Shown here: one piece after another, positions 1 through 4,636 of the stretch
How positions within the stretch are numbered: the stretch's first letter is position 1
How the letters are laid out: every line of letters begins with the position of its first letter
Assembly: GCA_937967795.1 (NCBI GenBank)
Contig: CALBSK010000009.1
Span: 1 to 5,711, forward strand
DNA: 5,711 nucleotides
Direction: 5' to 3'
Origin: an uncultured Alphaproteobacteria bacterium
GTDB lineage: Bacteria; Pseudomonadota; Alphaproteobacteria; UBA9655
The notes under the pieces: model-generated
Told to the model about the DNA's origin: nothing
Database searches by the model: none
Seen by the model: only the letters and a program-made list of their open reading frames with translations
Position numbers and translations under genes: made by a program

Positions 1-71
1 ATTCATTCTTCCTATCTCAACGTCGCCTGAGTCTCATTTCTTATGAACTTATACAAAACCTGTACAATTGC

Positions 72-101
72 TTGACATAAGGAATTTTCTTGTCCTATAG
101 T
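72..101 (+). promoter_or_regulatory. sigma70-type promoter for ffh
   Basis: A perfect -35 box TTGACA (72-77) is followed after 18 bases by TATAGT (96-101), close to the TATAAT consensus. Transcription would start near base 108 and give a leader of about 60 nucleotides before the ffh ATG at 170. It is the best promoter match seen upstream of any gene here and probably drives ffh and perhaps the genes after it. The terminator-like hairpin lies downstream of this promoter, so transcripts must pass it to reach ffh. Confidence 0.7.
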
Positions 102-117
102 CCCTTCAGAAATCATC

Positions 118-157
118 ACACCAGTCCGCGCGTTGCGCGCACTGGTGTATTTTTGTT
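118..157 (+). terminator. terminator-like hairpin in the ffh leader
   Basis: ACACCAGT (118-125) pairs perfectly with ACTGGTGT (141-148). A C-C mismatch (126/140) and five more GC pairs (127-131 with 135-139) close a GTT loop. Five T residues follow at 150-154, then GTT. This is the layout of an intrinsic terminator. It sits after the promoter at 72-101 and about 20 bases before the ffh ATG. It may end transcription from an upstream gene outside the window, act as a partial terminator or attenuator of ffh, or be a 5' stabilising stem. No alternative antiterminator pairing partner is evident in the short leader. Confidence 0.6.
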
Positions 158-169
158 AGAGAGACGTTA

Positions 170-1522
170 ATGTTTGATGCGCTTACGGGCCGGCTAGGCT
201 CGATCATCGAAAAGTTAAAAGGGCGGAGTGTTTTAAATGAAGCGGATGTAAAGTCAGCTTTGCGTGAAGTGCGAATTGCTCTTTTAGAAGCAGATGTTGC
301 CTTATCCGTTGTCAAAGATTTTATTGCTTACGTTCAAGAAAAAGCAATTGGCCAAGAAGTTCTTCGGAGCATCAGTGCCGGTCAACTTGTCGTGAAGATT
401 GTTCACGATGCGCTTATTGAATTTTTGGGTCAGGAAGTTGAAGATATAGAACTTAAGGCGGTGCCTCCCGCTGTGATCCTTATGGTAGGGTTACAAGGAT
501 CAGGTAAAACCTCCATGACAGCAAAGCTCGCGAACTACCTTGCAAAAAAACAAAAGCGCAAGCTTTTGATGGCTTCCCTTGACGTCTATCGTCCCGCAGC
601 GCGTGAACAACTTCAGACCCTCGGACACCAATGTCATGTGGATACCCTCCCTATTATTGCCGAAGAAAAGCCTTTGGCAATTACGGAACGCGCTCTTCAA
701 AAAGCGCGTCTTGAGGGATATGACGTTCTGATTTTAGATACGGCAGGGCGTCTCCATATTGATCAGGATTTGATGAACGAAGTCGTTAATGTACGCAATT
801 TCGTCAGTCCTACCGAAGTTATTTTAGTGGCAGATGCGATGACAGGTCAGGACGCGGTTACAATTGCTAAGGAATTTGATGAAAAGGTCGGTATCACAGC
901 GATCGCTCTTTCTCGAATCGATGGTGATGCACGAGGAGGGGCTGCCCTATCTATGCGGGCTGTTACGGGAAAGCCTTTAAAGCTTTTAGGAACGGGAGAG
1001 AAACCCGATCAACTTGAACTCTTTCACCCCGATCGCATTGCCACGCGTATTTTGGGGATGGGGGATGTGGTAAGCCTAGTGGAAAAGGCTATGGAAACTG
1101 TGGATCAACAAGAAGCTGAAAAACTTGCTCTTCAGATGCAAAAAGGATTTTTTGATTTCAATGCAATGGAATCCCAACTTTTACAAATGAATAAAATGGG
1201 TGGCCTTTCAAGCTTGATGGGGATGATTCCCGGTGTTAATAAGTTTCAAGATAAAATAGCTCAAGCCGGCGTTGATGATCATTTTGTTCAACGACAAATA
1301 GCAATAATTCGCTCTATGACAAAAAAAGAGCGACAGGATGCGCGTCTCATCAATGGGTCTCGCAAAAGACGAATTGCTCTTGGAAGCGGCACATCTGTTC
1401 AAGATGTGAATAAACTTTTAAAACAATTCCGAGATATGAGTGACCTGATGAAGCGTATGAAAAAACTTGGCAAAACAGGATTGTTGCGTCAAGGACTCCA
1501 GGGCTTAATGCCCCGCCGTTAA
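170..1522 (+). CDS. ffh: signal recognition particle GTPase Ffh (SRP54)
   Basis: The 450-residue protein component of the bacterial signal recognition particle. It binds 4.5S RNA and signal sequences of nascent membrane proteins and, with the receptor FtsY, delivers ribosomes to the Sec translocon. The length is normal for the family. The N domain covers about residues 1-95. The G domain shows the P-loop GLQGSGKT (107-114), DVYRPAAREQL (138-148), the DTAGR switch (190-194), SRID (248-251) in the G4 position followed by GDARGGAAL, and GTGE (274-277). The methionine-rich M domain runs from about 300 to 450 and contains the SRP-RNA-binding segment SRKRRIALGSGTSVQDVNKL (397-416). The G4 sequence SRID instead of TKLD fits alphaproteobacterial Ffh as I know it. 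The ATG at 170 has only a weak AGAGAGA ribosome site (158-164), but the N domain starts right there. rpsP follows after 81 bases. Confidence 0.97.
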   Translation: MFDALTGRLGSIIEKLKGRSVLNEADVKSALREVRIALLEADVALSVVKDFIAYVQEKAIGQEVLRSISAGQLVVKIVHDALIEFLGQEVEDIELKAVPPAVILMVGLQGSGKTSMTAKLANYLAKKQKRKLLMASLDVYRPAAREQLQTLGHQCHVDTLPIIAEEKPLAITERALQKARLEGYDVLILDTAGRLHIDQDLMNEVVNVRNFVSPTEVILVADAMTGQDAVTIAKEFDEKVGITAIALSRIDGDARGGAALSMRAVTGKPLKLLGTGEKPDQLELFHPDRIATRILGMGDVVSLVEKAMETVDQQEAEKLALQMQKGFFDFNAMESQLLQMNKMGGLSSLMGMIPGVNKFQDKIAQAGVDDHFVQRQIAIIRSMTKKERQDARLINGSRKRRIALGSGTSVQDVNKLLKQFRDMSDLMKRMKKLGKTGLLRQGLQGLMPRR

Positions 1523-1525
1523 CCC

Positions 1526-1544
1526 GCCTTCGTATAGCGAGGGC
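1526..1544 (+). other. stem-loop just after ffh
   Basis: GCCTTCG (1526-1532) pairs with CGAGGGC (1538-1544) through seven pairs, one of them G-T, around the loop TATAG. It starts four bases after the ffh stop codon. An A run follows instead of a T run, so it is not an intrinsic terminator on this strand. It may protect the ffh 3' end, mark an RNA processing site, or form part of the rpsP leader. Confidence 0.45.
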
Positions 1545-1553
1545 AAAAAAGAT

Positions 1554-1571
1554 CACGGGTGAAAATCCGTG
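1554..1571 (+). other. second stem-loop in the rpsP leader
   Basis: CACGG (1554-1558) pairs with CCGTG (1567-1571) around the 8-base loop GTGAAAAT, ending 12 bases before the rpsP ribosome-binding site begins. It is short and could be chance, but it stands next to the stem-loop at 1526-1544, so the 81-base spacer has two helices in a row. Confidence 0.3.
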
Positions 1572-1583
1572 GAGTTTACCTTA

Positions 1584-1600
1584 AAGGAGGAAAGAAAGGA
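1584..1600 (+). promoter_or_regulatory. ribosome-binding region deciding the rpsP start
   Basis: AAGGAGG (1584-1590) is a full Shine-Dalgarno sequence, 13 bases before the ATG at 1604. A second, shorter match AAGGA (1596-1600) lies only 3 bases before the ATG. One spacing is long and the other short, but both lie downstream of the GTG at 1559. That rules out the longer reading of rpsP and supports initiation at 1604. Confidence 0.65.
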
Positions 1601-1603
1601 ATT

Positions 1604-2038
1604 ATGGCATTAAAAATTCGTTTGGCACGAGGCGGTGCTAAAAAACGCCCATTTTATCAAATTGTCGTTGCGGACGCCCGTTCTCCGCGTGATGGTCGTT
1701 TTGTGGAAAAAGTAGGAACCTATAACCCCATGCTTCCCCAGGACAATCAAGAGAGGATTCGCTTAAATGTTGATCGGATTAAGCATTGGCTTTCTGTAGG
1801 CGCACAGCCCACAGATCGTGTCGCTTTATTTTTAGGGAAAGCCCAGCTTATTGAGGTGCCAGTTACTCAACCTTCACCCCTGAAATCAGCTCCAAAGGCC
1901 AAAGCTCAAGAGCGAATGAAAGCTGAAGAAGAAGCGCTTAAAGCCAAAGCAGAAGCAGCTGCCGCCGCCATACTTGAGGTGACGCCAGAAGCTAAAGTTG
2001 AAGTTCCTTCTGAAGTTGAGCCACAAGCTACAGCTTAA
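1604..2038 (+). CDS. rpsP: 30S ribosomal protein S16, with long C-terminal tail
   Basis: S16 is a primary 16S rRNA-binding protein needed for 30S assembly. The start at 1604 gives the typical beginning MALKIRLARGGAKKRPFYQI. VVADARSPRDGRFVEKVGTY (21-40) and the NP of NPML (41-44) follow, the S16 signature. An in-frame GTG at 1559 would add 15 residues unlike S16 and would put the ribosome-binding site inside the gene, so I reject it. The conserved domain ends near residue 84. S16 is usually 75-90 residues, and here a further 60 form an Ala/Lys/Glu-rich, probably helical and disordered tail ending in PSEVEPQATA. Extended tails on S16 are known in alphaproteobacteria, and this one is probably not needed for rRNA binding. 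The stop codon lies 9 bases before rimM, whose ribosome site overlaps it. Confidence 0.96.
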   Translation: MALKIRLARGGAKKRPFYQIVVADARSPRDGRFVEKVGTYNPMLPQDNQERIRLNVDRIKHWLSVGAQPTDRVALFLGKAQLIEVPVTQPSPLKSAPKAKAQERMKAEEEALKAKAEAAAAAILEVTPEAKVEVPSEVEPQATA

Positions 2039-2047
2039 GGAATTTTT

Positions 2048-2596
2048 ATGATTGCCGAGTCTTCTGAAAGCCCTTACTTTTTTTGTGCAGGTGTGATTAC
2101 ATCTGCTCACGGTGTGCGTGGCCATGTGAAGGTAAAATGTTTTTTGGAAGATCCCCGTCAACTCAGGGCGTATTCGCCCTTTTCCAATGAAAAGGGAGAA
2201 GAAGTTTATAAAATTAACAAAATCCTTTCTCAAGATGAAGACATTTTGATTGTATCCTTAGAAGACATCACCGATCGCAATCAAGCAGAGCTTTTGAAGA
2301 GGTCAAAGCTAATGGTTCCTTGTGAACGCCTCCCGAAGCTTTCAGATGATACCTATTATCATAGTGAATTGATTGGACTTTCGGTGGTATCTCAAGAAGG
2401 TCAGCTTCTGGGGAAAGTTCAGGCTCTTTATAATTTTGGAGCAGGCGAGCTGTTAGAGATAAAAACCCTCAAAGAAAGTCTTCAGATGCTTCCTTTTACC
2501 CATGAAATCATTCCTGAAGTGGATCTTAAGGAAGGCCGTATTTTTTTAAGTATAGAAGGAGAAATATTTCTCAAGGGAGAAAGCGATGTTTCCTAA
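2048..2596 (+). CDS. rimM: ribosome maturation factor RimM
   Basis: RimM binds S19 and the 30S head and helps mature the 3' domain of 16S rRNA. At 182 residues it has normal family length. The N-terminal RimM domain carries the signature GVITSAHGVRG (15-25). A linker leads to the C-terminal PRC-barrel domain, which begins around DTYYHSELIGL (101-111) and includes GAGELLEI (131-138) and MLPFTHEIIPEVDL (147-160), the usual ending block. AAGGAA (2037-2042), overlapping the rpsP stop, is the ribosome site, 5 bases before the ATG. The last 11 bases overlap trmD, so the two are probably translationally coupled. The rpsP-rimM-trmD-rplS order is the standard bacterial arrangement, with RimM acting on the same subunit as its upstream neighbour S16. 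Confidence 0.95.
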   Translation: MIAESSESPYFFCAGVITSAHGVRGHVKVKCFLEDPRQLRAYSPFSNEKGEEVYKINKILSQDEDILIVSLEDITDRNQAELLKRSKLMVPCERLPKLSDDTYYHSELIGLSVVSQEGQLLGKVQALYNFGAGELLEIKTLKESLQMLPFTHEIIPEVDLKEGRIFLSIEGEIFLKGESDVS

Positions 2597-3293
2597 AGTC
2601 ACAATTCTTACTCTTTTCCCTGAAATGTTTCCGGGTCCTCTTGCATTCTCCCTCATCGGAAAAGCTCTTGAAAAAAACTTGTGGCAACTTCAGGTCGTAG
2701 ATATAAGGGATTTTGCTGAAGATAAACATCAAACCGTTGATGATACTTCTTTTGGGGGAGGTCCGGGAATGGTTATGAAGCCAGATGTGGTAGACAAAGC
2801 TCTTTCTTCCGTCATGAAAAAAGGTAAAGCCCATTTAATTCATCTTACCCCTCGAGGCCAAGTCTTTCATCAAGGTCATGCACGAAAATGGGCCATATCC
2901 AATCTTCCCTTTGTATTTTTGTGTGGACGGTATGAAGGAATTGATCAGAGGGTTTTGGAGGCGTGGGACGCACAAGATGTAAGCTTGGGCGATTTTGTCC
3001 TGACCGGAGGAGAGCTTGCCGCAATGACAATTTTAGAAGCTATCGTCCGCCTTGTTCCGGGTGTTATTGGAGACGAAGCCTCGTTGATGGAAGAAAGTTT
3101 TTCAAATGGGCTTTTAGAATACCCCCACTATACACGACCACGGGTGTGGAAAAACCAGGAAGTGCCTGAAGTTCTGCTTACAGGACATCACGAAAAAATT
3201 GCAACCTGGAGACTTCAAGAAGCGGAAGCGATTACACGTGAAAGACGTCCTGATTTATGGGATAAGTATACGAAACAAAATCATTTAACGTAA
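2586..3293 (+). CDS. trmD: tRNA (guanine-N1)-methyltransferase TrmD
   Basis: TrmD uses S-adenosylmethionine to methylate G37 next to the anticodon, which prevents +1 frameshifting. It is a SPOUT enzyme with a trefoil knot and works as a homodimer. The 235 residues match family length. Visible motifs are DTSFGGGPGMVM (53-64), LTPRGQVF (87-94), LCGRYEGID (112-120) and SLGDFVLTGGELA (133-145), the knot region that binds the cofactor. The tRNA-binding C-terminal part has SFSNGLLEYPHYTRP (171-185) and RRPDLW (220-225). Glu170 stands directly before SF, where the E. coli and Haemophilus enzymes have the catalytic Asp (169). I believe Glu also occurs here in alphaproteobacterial relatives, so I expect activity. 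The ribosome site GGGAG (2575-2579) lies within rimM. The start overlaps rimM by 11 bases, and rplS follows after 11. Confidence 0.96.
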   Translation: MFPKVTILTLFPEMFPGPLAFSLIGKALEKNLWQLQVVDIRDFAEDKHQTVDDTSFGGGPGMVMKPDVVDKALSSVMKKGKAHLIHLTPRGQVFHQGHARKWAISNLPFVFLCGRYEGIDQRVLEAWDAQDVSLGDFVLTGGELAAMTILEAIVRLVPGVIGDEASLMEESFSNGLLEYPHYTRPRVWKNQEVPEVLLTGHHEKIATWRLQEAEAITRERRPDLWDKYTKQNHLT

Positions 3294-3304
3294 GGAGAAG
3301 AGAG

Positions 3305-3766
3305 ATGAATCTTTTACAAACTTTTGAGCAAGAGCAACTCAATAAATTAACGAAAAACAAAAAAATTCCTGAATTTCGAGCGGGTGATACTTTAAAGGTG
3401 ATGGTGAAAGTGGTGGAAGGCACCCGCGAGCGTATTCAGGCCTTTGAGGGCGTTTGTATTGGTCGCAAAAATGCAGGGATTAACTCCTCTTTTACTGTTC
3501 GTAAGATTTCTTATGGAGAAGGGGTAGAGCGCGTTTTTCCTCTCTATTCTCCAAATATTGATATTCAACTGATTCGTAAAGGTATTGTAAGGCGTGCTAA
3601 GCTTTACTACCTTCGTGGACTCACGGGCAAAAAAGCGCGTATCGCTGAAAAAATTGTTCGGAAAACAGGCTCTGAGCTGATGCTACCTTCAAAACCTGAG
3701 CCGATAGTCCCAGCGGAACCGCTCATTGAAGAGACAAATGGAGGAGAAACAAAGGCTGAAGAATAA
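3305..3766 (+). CDS. rplS: 50S ribosomal protein L19, with acidic C-terminal tail
   Basis: L19 sits at the 30S-50S interface of the ribosome and contributes to an intersubunit bridge. The 153-residue product has the whole conserved domain at about residues 5-113, including EFRAGDTLKVMVKVVEGTRE (23-42), RIQAFEGVCIGRKNAG (43-58), SFTVRKISYGEGVERVFPLY (62-81) and KGIVRRAKLYYLRG (92-105). The family is usually 115-120 residues. The last 40 here are Pro/Glu-rich and end in EETNGGETKAEE, another low-complexity tail like that of S16 in the same operon. The ribosome site AAGGAG (3292-3297) overlaps the trmD stop codon and is 7 bases from the ATG. This is the last gene of the cluster; intron-derived DNA begins about 130 bases later. 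Confidence 0.96.
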   Translation: MNLLQTFEQEQLNKLTKNKKIPEFRAGDTLKVMVKVVEGTRERIQAFEGVCIGRKNAGINSSFTVRKISYGEGVERVFPLYSPNIDIQLIRKGIVRRAKLYYLRGLTGKKARIAEKIVRKTGSELMLPSKPEPIVPAEPLIEETNGGETKAEE

Positions 3767-3791
3767 AAACTAGGCAAAGAACCCTGTCCGA

Positions 3792-3821
3792 TCGTCATTC
3801 TCGCAAAAAAGAGGGTGACGA
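3792..3821 (+). terminator. stem-loop after rplS, possible operon end
   Basis: TCGTCATTCTC (3792-3802) pairs with GAGGGTGACGA (3811-3821) through 11 pairs, two of them G-T, around the loop GCAAAAAA. It lies 26 bases after the rplS stop, where an operon terminator would be expected, but no T run follows. It could be a factor-assisted end point or a 3' stabilising stem rather than a classic intrinsic terminator. Confidence 0.45.
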
Positions 3822-3835
3822 CTGAGGAGGAGGAC

Positions 3836-3849
3836 ATAAGTTAACTTAT
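3836..3849. repeat. perfect 14-base palindrome
   Basis: ATAAGTTAACTTAT is identical on both strands. It lies between the rplS stem-loop and the intron remnant and shares its last base with the stem-loop at 3849-3878. Its symmetry would suit a dimeric DNA-binding protein, but no regulator or regulated gene is near enough to argue for that. Being AT-rich, it could also be chance. Confidence 0.35.
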
Positions 3850-3878
3850 TGATTAAAATAAATCTTTTCTTTAATCAA
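3849..3878. repeat. AT-rich stem-loop beside the intron 3' end
   Basis: TTGATTAAA (3849-3857) and TTTAATCAA (3870-3878) form a perfect 9-pair stem with a 12-base loop. Neither strand has a T run after it. Its outer end abuts the 9-base segment at 3879-3887 that is complementary to intron domain V, so the two elements are continuous. It may be flanking exon sequence or a 3' extension of the intron. Confidence 0.5.
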
Positions 3879-3955
3879 GATGGGTTCAGCTGGTAAATGG
3901 TTGCCCTCCTTTAAATAAAAACAAATAAATTTCTCCCCCCCATTTAGAACCCATC
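3879..3955. repeat. two-part inverted repeat joining domain V to the 3' flank
   Basis: GATGGGTTC (3879-3887) is the exact complement of GAACCCATC (3947-3955). Inside it, TAAATGG (3894-3900) is the exact complement of CCATTTA (3940-3946). Together they make 16 pairs interrupted only by the 6 bases 3888-3893 on one side. The inner arm is read here as the base of intron domain VI and the outer right arm is the 3' strand of domain V. A transcript of either strand could form the whole hairpin. Confidence 0.65.
3893..3946 (-). ncRNA. probable group II intron domain VI
   Basis: Directly after domain V on the - strand, TAAATGG pairs with CCATTTA (seven pairs) around a 39-base purine- and T-rich loop. 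Two unpaired A residues sit above the 3' strand of the stem. The inner one (complement of base 3901) is 8 bases from a possible intron end at 3893, matching the usual distance of the branch-point A. The upper part of the helix is poorly formed, so this domain is either degenerate or mis-drawn. Confidence 0.45.
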
Positions 3956-3979
3956 GTGCCCTATTAAGGCAATGGGCTC
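3947..3979 (-). ncRNA. group II intron domain V
   Basis: On the - strand GAGCCCAT pairs with ATGGGTTC (eight pairs, one G-T). The two-base CG bulge lies on the 3' side, and the upper stem TGCCT/GGGCA carries the loop TAATA. This reproduces the domain V architecture: an opening GAGCC that contains the AGC catalytic triad, a 3' bulge and a short capped upper stem. It lies 28 bases after the reverse transcriptase stop, as expected. The loop is not a GNRA tetraloop. From memory, similar five-base loops occur in chloroplast-like bacterial introns. No change is visible in the catalytic positions. Confidence 0.8.
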
Positions 3980-4007
3980 AGGACAAAACCATTAGGATGG
4001 TCATAGT

Positions 4008-4520
4008 TTAGAAAAGAGAGTGGTGTACCTTGATTATTGGTAGTGGATTCGCAGCTATAAAAAACCTGAACTTCACCCACTCAAAGGATTTTCTTTGACG
4101 ACGCCTGTTCAACCATTTGAACATTATCTTTACCGCCTTGTGCACAAAGATTCCTACTCTTTTGAGGTTGAACGAGGCGCCAAAGTACCGAACATGTCCC
4201 TCCAGCTTCGAACAAAACAGCTTCCATATATGGGTCAACTTGTATTTGTTTCTGATCTGGCGAGCCCATTCGTTGACGTTCCTCAACGTTGATCTTATCC
4301 TCTTCCCATGCGTTTTCACTTTCGGAGAGGCAGCCCCTTTGCGGGTGTGCCCCCAGTAGAATGTAAAGCCTAAAAAGTGGAAGATGCCTGGGCTTTCTCC
4401 CCGCTCATACCCACTTCGCGAGAATGACACGCATGATGTCTTATCCCACCGTATCAGTTTCATCATCCTACCAAGTTCACTGATCCGACGTTGATTCACT
4501 AAAAGCTCTTCAAATGACAT
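4008..4520 (-). pseudogene. group II intron reverse transcriptase/maturase, C-terminal fragment
   Basis: The full-length protein reverse-transcribes its intron and acts as its splicing maturase. Only 170 of the usual 400-600 residues remain. FHFLGFTFYWGHTRKG (47-62) matches the FDFLGFTH block at the end of the reverse transcriptase domain. LFCSKLEGHVRYFG (101-114) matches the maturase block containing KLxGHxxYYG. WLNRRRQRKSFEWVKF (136-151) and NPLPIIKVHHS (158-168) match the family C-terminus. There is no HNH endonuclease domain. All the catalytic part is missing, including the YxDD box. A TAA stands in frame two codons before the apparent ATG, and I see no continuation in the other frames. 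The remaining frame is intact with no internal stop, suggesting a fairly recent truncation. Expression as a stable protein is unlikely. Confidence 0.85.
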
Positions 4521-4636
4521 ACCTTAACCTTTTCAAGGTGTTAACATGCTTCATCTTAACATAGCGCTCTTATTTTTGCAGCAGATTCTGGTAAGTTCTT
4601 AGGTCTTGAAATCATAATGATAAGTGTGTAAATGGA
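4521..4636. other. AT-rich spacer between intron remnant and sulfotransferase gene
   Basis: This spacer contains the truncation point of the intron remnant at its left end and the leader of the sulfotransferase gene at its right. There are small hairpins: ACCTT (4527-4531) with AAGGT (4535-4539), and TGTTAA (4539-4544) with TTAACA (4556-4561). CATAAT (4613-4618) resembles a -10 box, but I found no convincing -35 box at the right distance. No RNA gene or coding frame of note was seen. Confidence 0.4.

Larger units (their letters stand above)
3893..4520 (-). mobile_element. 5'-truncated group II intron remnant
   Basis: Read on the - strand, the order is the C-terminal end of a group II intron reverse transcriptase (4520-4008), 28 bases, domain V (3979-3947), then a probable domain VI (3946-3894). 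This is the normal order at the 3' end of a bacterial group II intron. Domains I-III and the first part of the reverse transcriptase should lie upstream, beyond 4520, but only about 115 unrelated bases separate this point from the next gene. The copy cannot splice or move by itself. Loss of the 5' part with a kept 3' end is what incomplete reverse transcription produces, though a later deletion would look the same. The 3' limit is approximate, set at the AC that follows the domain VI stem. Confidence 0.75.

Noticed and set aside
3..80. Open stretch that could be the end of an upstream gene
   Set aside because: It gives 25 residues ending at TAA 78-80, but the residues match no family I know, and other frames are also open for parts of this stretch. 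There is too little to support a partial gene.
105..169. 4.5S SRP RNA gene next to ffh
   Set aside because: The hairpin lacks the conserved SRP RNA apical loop (GGAA tetraloop) and the internal-loop sequences, and is too short.
1559..1603. Longer rpsP reading starting at GTG 1559
   Set aside because: The added 15 residues do not resemble S16, and the Shine-Dalgarno sequence at 1584-1590 would fall inside the gene. The ATG at 1604 gives the canonical S16 N-terminus.
1886..2233. 115-codon - strand frame across rpsP and rimM
   Set aside because: It is the antisense of two confidently identified genes. Its Phe/Ser-rich composition is the mirror of the Lys/Glu-rich S16 tail.
4117..4359. + strand reading frames across the intron remnant
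   Set aside because: They are antisense to the recognised reverse transcriptase fragment, have no ribosome sites, and resemble no known protein.
3794..4428. 11-base inverted repeat GTCATTCTCGC (3794-3804) and its complement (4418-4428), as possible element ends
   Set aside because: The right copy lies inside the conserved maturase coding sequence, and a match of this length over 600 bases is not very unlikely by chance. It does not coincide with the intron limits.
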